This document shows, piece by piece, positions 1 through 9,781 of a DNA stretch of 64,000 bases. Each line of letters begins with the position of its first letter. Within the stretch, counting starts at the first letter, position 1. The notes under the pieces are model-generated. The model searched no databases and had not been told where the DNA came from. It saw nothing but the letters and a program-made list of their open reading frames with translations. A program made the translations under genes and the position numbers. Source of the stretch: Phallus indusiatus (lineage: Eukaryota; Basidiomycota; Agaricomycetes; Phallales; Phallaceae); assembly GCA_027605045.1 (NCBI GenBank), contig JAQFWX010000126.1, positions 1-64,000 on the forward strand, given 5' to 3'.

Positions 1-267
1 ATCATAGTGAGAAGTGCTATCGTTGATGGTTCCGTCCAAATTCTCCGTCGATCGGCTAGCCTTGTTCACATACATCCACGACGTATTCCCCTTTCTCCAA
101 TTAGTGATCCATCGAATTCTAAAACTGAAAATACTTTCCAAGACGAGGCATTGATATCGACAGAAACCCTTGATACGGAGAATGAACTATTGGCTCAAAC
201 ACGGGCGTGTCTTTACCCCCACCAATTCCAGGTGTCCAGGACTGGGTATTCCACCACCGACAGATGA
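1..267 (+). CDS. possible 3' end of an unknown gene (partial)
   Basis: A reading frame is open from the left edge of the window to a TGA at 265-267. It has no ATG start within the window, so if it is real it is the last exon of a gene that begins further left. The peptide is rich in Ser, Thr and Arg, with no domain or motif I recognise. No splice or neighbour evidence supports it. It may equally be a chance open frame. Confidence 0.2.
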   Translation: MIVRSAIVDGSVQILRRSASLVHIHPRRIPLSPISDPSNSKTENTFQDEALISTETLDTENELLAQTRACLYPHQFQVSRTGYSTTDR

Positions 268-1407
268 GCCATGTGATCCATCGCTAAAAGTTGGTATATC
301 TTGTTCCTTCTCTATTCCTTCATTGTAGTTTCGTTTCTCTAGGCAAAGCTCGAACAGTTTTTTGAATTGAAACGGGGTGACCCACCGAAGCATTTTAACG
401 ATTCTCTCATGTCGAACCGTTCATTTCGCAATCCACATTTATACGCAAACTGGTAGAGTTTGTTGACGTTGACGAAAAATGTAGTAATATACCCAAGGTA
501 TGCAAACTCAGTCACCAAAGTAAAAAACAGACGACAAGTCACTGGTAATGCAAGGATTTGTGGGATCTAGGCGATTTGGATGAGTGGGATGCAGAAAAAA
601 TAGGTTAAGCGTGTTTGCTCTTGATTTTCTTGCATCTTTTTTTGAATAGTTGTCCCATTAGCTACGGTACAGAAAGAACGTTATGAGCAACAAACAGCAA
701 GCCAAACGTCGGGAAAACGGACTCGCATTGGCTTCACTTCAGAGGTGTCGCGTCACGAACAGGGCCAAAAAACAGCCGGATTATCCCGCAAGGATCGCAG
801 GGACGGCCACAGATATAATCCATACAGCACTGCGGAGGTATCCAAAGTTAGGTCAAGTACCCGTTGGCAATAATGTATTTATTATTTCGAGGTGGCATAG
901 CAATATAATCAACAATTTCTTTTTGACCCTTGATTGAACGTCCCGGCTTGCGGATCCGACACTATGTGTACGTCTACCAATGCCAACGCACAATGGGCCT
1001 ACATTCACGTTGGAGGCTTGAAACGACTGATCGAAAAGCTGTCAATTCATTAGCCTTTCGGTGAATTGCACTGAAAAGTTTTGGGTGTATAACAAATCTT
1101 TGGAAAATCCAGGCTCACTTGAAGCTTGATGAAGGGCACGTTATTTATATTGAATTTGTTGAGATTTAATATTTCAACTTAGTATTACAGATATTTATAA
1201 AATTTAGTTTATTGGTATAACGACGGGGTGCCACTACAATGATCAACAGATATCCCCGATGAACCACATGGCTTTCAGGATTTTGTTGAGCCTCAGGCTC
1301 ATGTAAATCAAAAGATCGTTTCTGAACAAATGTCCAGTGAGTGATTTTTTTGTCGATTATGGGCTTCAAAAATTTATACCTGAAATCATCAATTTAGAGT
1401 TAATGGT
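268..1407. other. intergenic, no supported gene
   Basis: Only short frames without recognisable domains occur here. The longest, at 683-937, is rich in basic residues and resembles no family I know. A 13-base palindrome (GAGCCT-C-AGGCTC) lies near 1288-1300. I see no RNA gene or transposon end. Confidence 0.5.
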
Positions 1408-2211
1408 CTAAAATCTCGGTGAGTATCCAAAAGCATCTTCGGCAATTGTAATTTCTCCAATCAGCTCGCTTTGGAAAGCCGTAATTGGCAAGGCAAAGGT
1501 GGTATTTATCCTTTTCCTATTACTCCGAAAGCGACGACTATTTGTTGACGAACGCCGAGTGGGGTTCGTTGGAGGAGAAATCGGCATGGAAGGCTGAGAT
1601 TCGGAGGGGGTTCGATTTTCAGTGGTTCGCATTTTTAAATCGAAAGGAATTCGTTTTGTACTGTTGTCAGGGCCTGATCTGAAGGTACTGGAATTAGACG
1701 ATTCAGTACCGTCTATAGGACACCTGGATGATGCTATCGGTAAGCTGAAATAGTCGATTTCGCTTTGTTCAACTTGTGCTTGTTCTTCGTTATTTGGACT
1801 GCTCTCAGTCGGCTTTGATTCGGAATCGGATAGCTCGAATAGCTCTATATCATTGGCGTTTGTATCCGACAGTGGGCTCGGTGGACTGGAAGTTCGTTTA
1901 TCAAGAACGGGAATTTGACGAGTTGGAGGCAAAGTTGGTGATTTATGATAGTAAGTTGAATTAGAGTCGCCTTGCAGGTGAGCATGTTGAACAGCATATG
2001 GAAGGCGGAATTTTTGACAGTCACTCCCTTCCTGGTCGGCACGGAGGTACGCGCTCACCCATGGAGGGTGGGTTAGATGTAAAGGTTTGAAAGAAGATCC
2101 AGAGAAAAATGCTGGTGAAGTGGGATTGCAAGCCTTTCGAGCCTGGGGGTCGGAAGTAGGAGCGAAAATATAGCTTGCTCGTCGCGGGTTTGCTGGAGGT
2201 GAAGTTTCCAT
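1408..2211 (-). CDS. hypothetical Ser/Pro-rich protein
   Basis: This is a single uninterrupted minus-strand frame of 267 codons, the longest open frame in the first 5 kb. It starts at an ATG (METSPPANPRR) and ends with the residues FGYSPRF. The product is strongly biased to Ser, Pro, Thr and Asn, with a central acidic stretch (ELFELSDSESKP) and a basic C-terminal patch (RRFRSNRKR) that could act as a nuclear-localisation signal. I do not recognise a family or a folded domain, and the protein looks largely disordered. A second frame overlaps the 5' end (2073-2333), so an upstream exon is possible. The neighbourhood is gene-poor and gives no functional hint. It could be a young or orphan gene, or a chance frame; its length favours a gene only modestly. 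Confidence 0.35.
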   Translation of the reverse strand: METSPPANPRRASYIFAPTSDPQARKACNPTSPAFFSGSSFKPLHLTHPPWVSAYLRADQEGSDCQKFRLPYAVQHAHLQGDSNSTYYHKSPTLPPTRQIPVLDKRTSSPPSPLSDTNANDIELFELSDSESKPTESSPNNEEQAQVEQSEIDYFSLPIASSRCPIDGTESSNSSTFRSGPDNSTKRIPFDLKMRTTENRTPSESQPSMPISPPTNPTRRSSTNSRRFRSNRKRINTTFALPITAFQSELIGEITIAEDAFGYSPRF

Positions 2212-2333
2212 GAAGAAAGCGAGGCAAACAGAAACCGGCGATGCTGGGGAGTCAAAGGAGACGAAAAACCATCGTTTATAAAGTTTGTAGCGTTGATGAG
2301 GATGCTTTCTGCTCGCTGAATGTGGGACTTCAT

Positions 2334-4167
2334 TTTCAGATTATTGTCAGACGACTGGTTCCCTTTTCGTCAAAAAATATACTTAATTTATGTATGTTGC
2401 TACCTGAGAAGCCAAATTAATTAACCTTGACTTTTATTTTCCCTGTGCAATAGAACCCTTTGGATAAAATAGTCCAATACCAGATGACACGTCATTATTC
2501 CACCCTCTAAAGGCAAAAAGAGTGCCATGTTGCCAATATCGAAAAGGGTTTACGAGCTCAAGTTTTCAGTTTAGTCTCGACTTATCTTTTTGCAAAATAT
2601 GTTAAAGACTACTTCCTTGAGTAACACATGCTTTACATTCATTTTCGGAATTTCTTAAGCCTGACAGAATTTTCAGTAAGTCATATCAGCAAGTTGTCCA
2701 CTGTGCAATTCCCTGGCAGGACTTGGTTGCATTTCGTCGGACTTGTAGATATTACGTGTAATAATACGCTCAGGTACATAAGAGTACCAAAGTACTAAGC
2801 AATGATCTGGGTTCATCTCCGGAGCACGTCCCAACACCTGGAAGTCTCCAGTTAAATTTCATCTGTAGCTGGCAATGACTGAAGGGTCTTGGGTTATTAT
2901 TGAACTAGCTATGATTCAACGTTCATGTTGTATGGATAAATTTCGTGATAGGAGTCTTAGAAATCATCCAACATCAGGAGCTACTCTTCAATACCAAATT
3001 CTTGGCCCAGACGTTAGACATTATCATTGTGTATGGGCTATAGAATGAAATTTACTAAGAAACCCCATGTTGGCAACTCTGTCCAATTAGAATTTTGAAT
3101 GAGCGGATAGCACGGGCCTGGTATATGCTGCGCCGTAGTACAGGAACGGAAGTGAGAAATTAATAAGTGGAGAACTTAGTAGAACGCGTTGACAGCGCTG
3201 TATCGCTTGTTTAGTACCGCAAAAGTAAATAACACAACGTTGTGAGAGTGAAAAGAATACTTGACGGAGGTCTACGAATCGAAGATGAACGGAAATTAGG
3301 CAGAAAGAACATGCGAGTGTAGGAAGCTGCTGGCAGCGGATGCATGATCATGATGGATGATAGAGCACCGCACATCACAGACCCAGGCAGATTTTCACCG
3401 CCAAATAAGAATTCACCACATGATCAGTCAATGGGATCATAATCCCATACATAGCGCACTGACAGGAAATTGCGCCCTTCGGTTGCGTGAGAAGGAAATT
3501 GAGAACGAGCTTCGAATGGCGCTATTTAAGTAATTCTTCGTTCTAACACGATATAAATTTGCAACATCTAGGAATCATTAATTTGAAATTAGCTTTTGAT
3601 CTATACACATGCGAGCCTTGATTTTTCAAAACAAAAAGAAGTCTGTAATTTTGAATAAGTATAACCTAGTGGTATTGGTACTTCGCTGAGGATTGAGGAT
3701 GATGAGTGTAGCATGAAGCATTCAATTATTTTAGGGATAGCTAGTAAATGCCCTTAAGTTCTGGACCATCATCATGCTTCTGCACGGCAATCCCTGGAAT
3801 AGCAAAGAGTTTCGCTGGCAGGATATTAGTCACTGGCAGGATATAGTCACTGGCAGGTATTAAATTTAATACCGCCTAATTGCTTTGTCGGTCCGTTTCG
3901 AAGAACCTGACCGGTCATGAGATTCTCAGAAGCTCACGAATAAATGTTTTGGGTAACTTTTGCCTAATAAATCGTAACGACATCAAAACCCTGTTTGTTT
4001 TTGAGAAGCGGCGAACCCAAACTAGATACATAACGTGTACTACATACACGGTCAGTTTTCTTTCTTTTTTGATGGAATCACAAGACCTTCTGATAACGTA
4101 TGCGCCAGCGTGCACATGATGAAAAATGATACTAATTTTTCTTACCTTTATCTTCCGTTAATAAATT
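2334..4167. other. gene-poor intergenic stretch
   Basis: About 1.8 kb with only short frames (for example 3880-4119) and no domain I recognise. It contains a small tandem repeat at 3815-3862, listed separately. I found no transposon termini or RNA genes by eye. The last part, nearest 4167, will hold the 3' UTR of the GH131 gene. Confidence 0.5.
3815..3862. repeat. short tandem repeat, unit about 17-18 bp
   Basis: The unit CTGGCAGGATATTAGTCA is followed directly by CTGGCAGGATATAGTCA (one base shorter) and then a partial third copy beginning CTGGCAGGTATT. This gives roughly 2.6 copies. It lies outside any gene and probably arose by replication slippage. Confidence 0.8.
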
Positions 4168-5367
4168 TTAATCATCACCTCCCAAACTGACACAGTCGTT
4201 GGTGCTGTCTTCGATAAAGATGCTTCCATATATCAAACCCTCATCGATGGGGGACTCTTGGAACCCTTGATGAAGAACATCGATTCCTAATGGGCCAGTC
4301 GGGAGCTTAAAGACGCCTGTATGGAATTGACCACCTCCTGAGTTATTATTGAACGCTGGACCTGCCACCAGTTTGAGAGGCTCAAGATCCTTAGAGTAGT
4401 AAACTGTCAGAAGGCTGTGTAGGGAGAGACAAATGAAATGATTTAGTAGGAGATCAGATCCTTGATTTGGGGCCTTATGTTACTTACTTGGTATCAAAAC
4501 CTAAAGTTACCGCCCAATTATGCCAGACGTCGTCAACGAAGGGCGTCTGGAAGAATGTTGTTTCTGGACTATTTGATTGCCGTCCAGCTAGTCGCAATGT
4601 CTTTGGATCATGCACGGTGGGGTCGAAAGACTGATTGAAAGGTTTTCCTGTTAGGAAAGTAATTTCCGAGGTTGAAAAGTCTGCTGTCTCATGCCAGGCA
4701 GGCTGGATATATTGAGAAAATGAGTAGATTGTTTTGGTAGTGATACTAGTTGGAGACTCACATGATATTCATGAGACAGGTTAAGGGGTCTTGTAGGATC
4801 ATTCCGGATTGACCAATGGAATGTTCGAGTACCTTGGACTGTAATATCCGTCCCGTTATTAAGAGCGGGAATGAGTTCAGATCGCCTAAAACCTGTCTCT
4901 GGAACGGGAGGGTCGCCACCAGGTACGAATATAGAGTTTTGGCTTTTTTGGAACGAATTTAAAAAGATGAAAAGCTTTTTGTTACGAGTAGACCTACTTG
5001 ATTGTCACTTCGACCGCTTTGGTATTCGTACTGAGTTCAAACTTGATGCGTGTCAATAGAATTTCAAGTTAGTACATATTGATTAATATTCACCAACGAC
5101 TTTGGGATGCCTGAAGGAAATTTAATAATTTCGGCCCACGTTTGATCTTGTTGCAAAATTAGGCGTGCATTGTCTGTGTGACGATACAAAATGTACATTA
5201 CTTTGTCCGTGCACAAACTGATGGTCATATATGCTCGAGTTCTTGTCAAAGTCTGCGGGAGTGACGTCGACGTGCACACGACCGTCGAAGAGCAGAGGAC
5301 ATGTTATCTGTCCGAGGGCCAAAACCTGAGGGAGAATAAAGACGAGGGAAAAGAAAGAGAAAGACAT
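4168..5367 (-). CDS. secreted glycoside hydrolase family 131 beta-glucanase
   Basis: GH131 enzymes are secreted fungal beta-glucanases acting on beta-1,3/1,6- and beta-1,4-glucans during cell-wall or plant-polymer degradation. The first exon encodes a hydrophobic signal peptide (MSFSFFSLVFILPQVLA) followed by GQITCPLLFDGRV, the typical mature start of the family. Later exons give WAEIIKFPSGIPKSLFEL, KAVEVTI, ETGFRRSELIPALNNGTD, then RPLNLSHEYH. The last exon gives GGGQFHTGVFKLP and EGLIYGSIFIEDST. All are colinear with the GH131 fold. At least five exons are needed; the first intron runs from GTAATG near 5206 to an AG near 5150. Start and stop are clear (ATG at 5367, stop at 4168). The protein has the family's usual length of about 250-300 residues with no cellulose-binding module. 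It is transcribed divergently from tup1. The family assignment is firm; the exact substrate is not readable from sequence. Confidence 0.88.
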
Positions 5368-5733
5368 TTTGTCGACGTGTAGTAGCAGGTGACTGCGAAA
5401 CGACAGGGCTAGTTATATGCTGTTATATGCTGCGTTTTATTTTTAGGGCCAAATTCACGGCAGAATTTCGACAAAACTGAATGAAAAATGCGCGCAAGAG
5501 CGAAATCTATTTTTGGTCCGCATCCCGGTTATCATACTATTGTATGTATCTGATTGAGATATGACGTCTCTCACAAAAGCACAGCAATTTACTGCCGCTC
5601 GCAGCCGAGATCTAATGAGATTCCAAGAGAGTCCAGAGAAGCGGATGTTTTTTTTTTGAGCCAAGATTTGGGGTAAATTTCGTGAGGGACGGTTTGGCCA
5701 AGTTTCTCCCACGCTTCTTTCTCTTTTGCAGTC
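5368..5733. promoter_or_regulatory. shared upstream region of GH131 and tup1
   Basis: This 366-bp gap separates two divergent start codons. Near 5411-5431 is a tandem duplication of GTTATATGCT. Next to tup1 the strand is pyrimidine-rich (near 5710-5730), as is usual ahead of basidiomycete start sites. I found no convincing TATA box for tup1. Confidence 0.5.
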
Positions 5734-8694
5734 ATGTCATACAACGTACGTCCGTTTCCCGACTTCACTCCCTACCCCCCCTCCTCCCGTTCGTCCCCCA
5801 CTATCATCGGCGACGTTCATCGCGACAAACAAAGCTCATATTGACTGATTCATTTCTATGGCTTTAGCATCGATCTCTCCAACCAACAGGTCCGCCTTCT
5901 TCAGTACCCGTCGCGCCAGCGGTCCCAATCCCCGTTCCGCCACAACAGCACTCGCATCAGCGCATTGATGAAGTCTTGGATGCTGTTCGACGCGAATTTG
6001 AGCTCGTTGCCCAAGATATAAATAATCTAAAAAGTCAAAAAGTCGATTATGATAGTCAGAGTATGTATGGGCTTCTTTGTCTCTCTCTTTCCATCTTTTT
6101 CTCCAGGTTGTGCGACATGTTTGTCTTATCGTCAAATTCCATTCCAGTTACGAACCAAGTCTCTGAACTCAATCAAATACGGGGCCATATATTCCAGCTC
6201 GAAGAACGCCACAAACAGATAAAACAGTCCTACGAAGAAGAGATAGCAAGGCTCCGACGCGAACTCGACATGACAAGACAGGGTATCCCAATGTCACAAG
6301 GTGCGAGTGCGCGAGCACAACTCACATCTTATTCTTCTCCTTCAAATCCTTTCTCCATTCCCCGTCCCTCCTATTCCCCCACACCCACTTACCCTTCCTT
6401 CTCCCCAACCTACACAGCCTCAGACCCTCTTCGTCAGCCTCCTCCCCCAAACGGTCCACCAGGTTATCCCTACCCCTCAGAGTACAGTCGCGAGAGAGAT
6501 AGAGAAAGAGAAAGAGATCGTGACCGTGAAAGAGATCGCGACAGAGATCGCGATAGAGACTCCAGAGTCGATCTCAGAGATAGAGACAGAGACAGAGACC
6601 GTGATCGTGACCGGGGAATGATAGACCGGGACAGGTTGGAAAGGGAGAGAATGATGGACAGGGAGAGGGAGAGGGAAAGAGGCGAGAGAGAAAAGGACAG
6701 AGATAGAGAGAGTGGTCGTGATAGAGAGTCAAAACGCAAAGAGCGCGATAGAGATCGCGAAAGAGACAGAGACAGGAAGAATGGTTAGATTTACCTTGAG
6801 ACTCCCTCTATCTTCTTGTTCATTCCTCGCTTTCATCTACAGGTCAACTACCCTCTCCTCCCAATCTCTCTGCCCAGCCCCACCAGGTATTTCAACCTCA
6901 TTTCCGCCCAACGGTATGGGGAATGTACCCATGAATGGTCCTCCTTCTGCAGCAATGGGTCCTCTTGGTATCCCTCACGGTGTAGGTGGAATGCCAAACT
7001 CAGCCGGTGGTGCAGGTCCCCCTCCCGGAAGCGCGGGCGGTAGCTCTGCCGTGGGAGGAGCAGTCAGCTTTCCCCACACTCCAGGTGCATTTCCCGATGA
7101 ATTCGACCCTACCGTGGTCCCACCTGAACTGAAAAAGGAGGTAAGCAATAACCTCTTTTTTAGAGGTATAATTGGTATAAATTATATATACTTTTCAAAA
7201 AAAAAGGGTCCCGATTGGTTTGTAGTGTACAGCAAACATGTTCCCCAACGACGACTTGATGTCAATTTAGTACATAATTTAGAGCACGAAAGGTGAAAAA
7301 ACATAATCCCTTTCTTAATTTCGACATTCATCTCACTCTTGTTTCTTTTTTATAGTGTTGTTTGCTGCGTTCGTTTTTCAGCAGATGGTAAATATCTTGC
7401 GACTGGCTGTAACCGAACGGCGCAAATTTACGATACTATAACTGGAATGAAGACATGGTGTGTTAAATTAATCCAGCTCCACCCTGAGAAACACCTGGAA
7501 ATCAAACATTTTTGTAGTGTTTTAATTGATGAAACGACTCCCAAAGGCGGCGATTTGTATATTCGTAGCCTCTGTTTCAGTCCTGATGGAAAATATCTCG
7601 CAACTGGCGCGGAAGACAAGCAAATTCGAGTAAGTTTACTTTAGGAGAGCAAATTTACCTTCTAATTTTTTTTGTATAGATATGGGACATTGCTAGGAAA
7701 CGCATTCGGACTGTTTTTGAGGGACATCAACAAGAGATCTATTCTCTGGATTTCTCGAAAGATGGGAGATTGATTGTTTCTGGGTCCGGGGATAAGACAG
7801 CGAGAATTTGGGACATGGAATCAGGCAAATGCCTCATTTTATCAATTATAGAATCACCACCAGATGTGAGTATCTTTGCTCGAGTTTCCAAGGAAGATAA
7901 AACAGTGTGTTGATTGTTGTCAAGCCGCCCTTCAACGGAGTTGTGGATGCCGGCGTCACCTCTGTCGCAATCTCGCCGGACGGTCGATTCGTCGCTGCGG
8001 GATCACTCGACGCATGTGTTCGCCTTTGGGACGTACACTCGGGAAATATAGTTGAACGACTTGCGGGACATAAAGATAGCGTTTACAGCGTCGCTTTTAC
8101 TCCCGACGGTAAAGGACTTGTCAGCGGTAGTTTGGACCAGACCTTAAAACATTGGGATTTGACACCGTTGTTGAGACGGACGCAAGGGAGTAACATTAAG
8201 AAAGAGGGAGGAGCGAGTAATTCGCAGGAAAAATGTCAATGTACTGTTGATTTCCGAGGTCACAAGGTGAGTGGCATTCTCTGTCAATAAAAAGGGAGTA
8301 TAGTAACTAGGGTTTGATTGGTTTAGGATTATGTTTTATCTGTTGCAGTTTCGCACGACAATCAATGGGTTGTATCTGGTTCGAAAGATCGCTGCGTGCA
8401 GTTCTGGGATATCTCGACGGCTCAGGCCCAGCTTATGCTCCAAGGCCACAAGAATTCTGGTAAGTCGTGTTTGGAGACACACTGCCAGTCAATGATGGTT
8501 TCTAATATTTTTACTTTGTAGTTATATCGATCGACTTGAGTCCGACGGGCGGAATGCTTGCCACTGGCAGTGGAGATTATGGAGCGAGACTCTGTATGAA
8601 TAATTTATTATTTTATTCGATCTCAGGGTTTGAAAAAGCTTACTGGAATTTCAGGGACATATACCACCGCACTGTGATTATGACTCAAAATTGA
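5734..8694 (+). CDS. tup1: Tup1 transcriptional corepressor (WD40)
   Basis: Tup1 forms the Tup1-Ssn6 corepressor in the nucleus, silencing glucose-repressed, mating and stress genes. Exon 1 is only 12 bases (MSYN, 5734-5745); the intron 5746-5867 joins to [10 protein letters not shown], a common N-terminus for this family. The Tup N-terminal tetramerisation helix follows ([20 protein letters not shown], then [20 protein letters not shown]). Next come a Pro/Tyr-rich linker and an extreme Arg/Asp/Glu repeat region (about 6478-6780). A Gly/Pro-rich linker leads to [17 protein letters not shown] and seven WD40 blades (for example [58 protein letters not shown]). A final intron, 8594-8654, adds the last WD dipeptide and the end TVIMTQN. 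Several exon joins in the linker were not traced base by base. Identity is secure. Confidence 0.95.
6478..6780 (+). repeat. purine-rich low-complexity tract in tup1 coding RD/RE dipeptides
   Basis: About 300 bases of GAGA/CGAGA-type sequence inside tup1 encode almost only Arg, Asp and Glu, as in [10 protein letters not shown] and [10 protein letters not shown]. The opposite strand reads as a Ser/Leu-rich open frame, which is a by-product of the composition. Such tracts expand and contract easily and may vary between strains. Confidence 0.9.
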
Positions 8695-9781
8695 TGTTTT
8701 GTTTTTCTCAAATTGTTCTTTCGTTGTGATATTATCCCCTCTCTTTTTCTCTCGTTGTGCATTATACGGGTACGTACTTGTATGTTATGCCACACACTGT
8801 TGAGAAAGCGCGCATATGTGTATATTCTTTATATTGCGCTGTTTCCCCACTGCCTGCCTCAGTCTTGTTTCCCCTCCTATTCTATCGTATCTGTCTGTTC
8901 TCTTTTTCTCCCTTTTGCTCTTGGCATGTGCAATCTATGTCTGATATCGATATAAATATATAAATTAGTACTTGCAAAAATATATATATCAGTAGCCTTT
9001 CTTTTCTTTTTACAATAAACCACCTTTGTTTTATATGAACTTCTCTATCTTGAGAGGAAGACACCCACTATTTCGAATTGAGCTACAATTCGAATTTGCC
9101 CGAGACAACCGCGTGTCTTCTTCCTTCAAAACGACGCCGGACTTATGAAAATCCACGCCACAGATCGCAGATTGATCTCAAAACCTTTCCATAATACTCG
9201 ACATGAGACTGATACGTAAGCAAATAATAATATTATATTGTCAGTTGTTGGGAAATAGTGTCATGATGATACACATGCCCTTCCCGTTATTGTTTCAGCG
9301 CTTCAATGCCCCGGGAATAGCGCTGCCCTGATACTCAACTCACATGGACCCGTTGCCTGAGAACATCCTCTTTTGGCCGGTGATCAATTGCCACTTGCGT
9401 ATATATCTATGTACATGAGAAGAGGTCTAGAAGCCGAAGAACAATTGTTACGGTTACGCGAATCAATTCTTGGAAAGAATTGCTGGTGCATCGATACTAG
9501 AACGACGTTGAACTGAATATCCTAATATGATTCTCAATATGATATACTGATTCTGAATAATAAAGCTGTGCTGTATATTACACCGCCCCCCTTTTCCGTT
9601 CAATTATCAAGGGACTAGTACTAGAAATAGATGCCTCTCTCTGAATATGTTCGGCGATCGTTTGGGATACTAACAAAAGGTTTAAATGTAGGGTATTATT
9701 TTCGGTGGTATCGTTCCAATATCTTACAATACATTACTTTACGTATTGGTCCTAATCATTATAACAATATCAAAAATGCAA
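8695..9781. other. 3' intergenic region between tup1 and the kinesin gene
   Basis: Two convergent genes end on either side of this 1.1-kb stretch. It is AT-rich with several AATAAA-like hexamers and only short frames. It contains one perfect inverted repeat at 9072-9094, listed separately. I see no gene. Confidence 0.55.
9072..9094. repeat. 9-bp perfect inverted repeat
   Basis: TTCGAATTG and CAATTCGAA are separated by the 5-base loop AGCTA. It sits between the convergent 3' ends of tup1 and the kinesin gene. It could fold as a hairpin in RNA or bind a dimeric protein; nothing in the sequence decides between these. Confidence 0.7.

Noticed and set aside
6470..6739. Ser/Leu-rich minus-strand frame in tup1
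   Set aside because: A by-product of the purine-rich RD/RE coding tract; no independent evidence.
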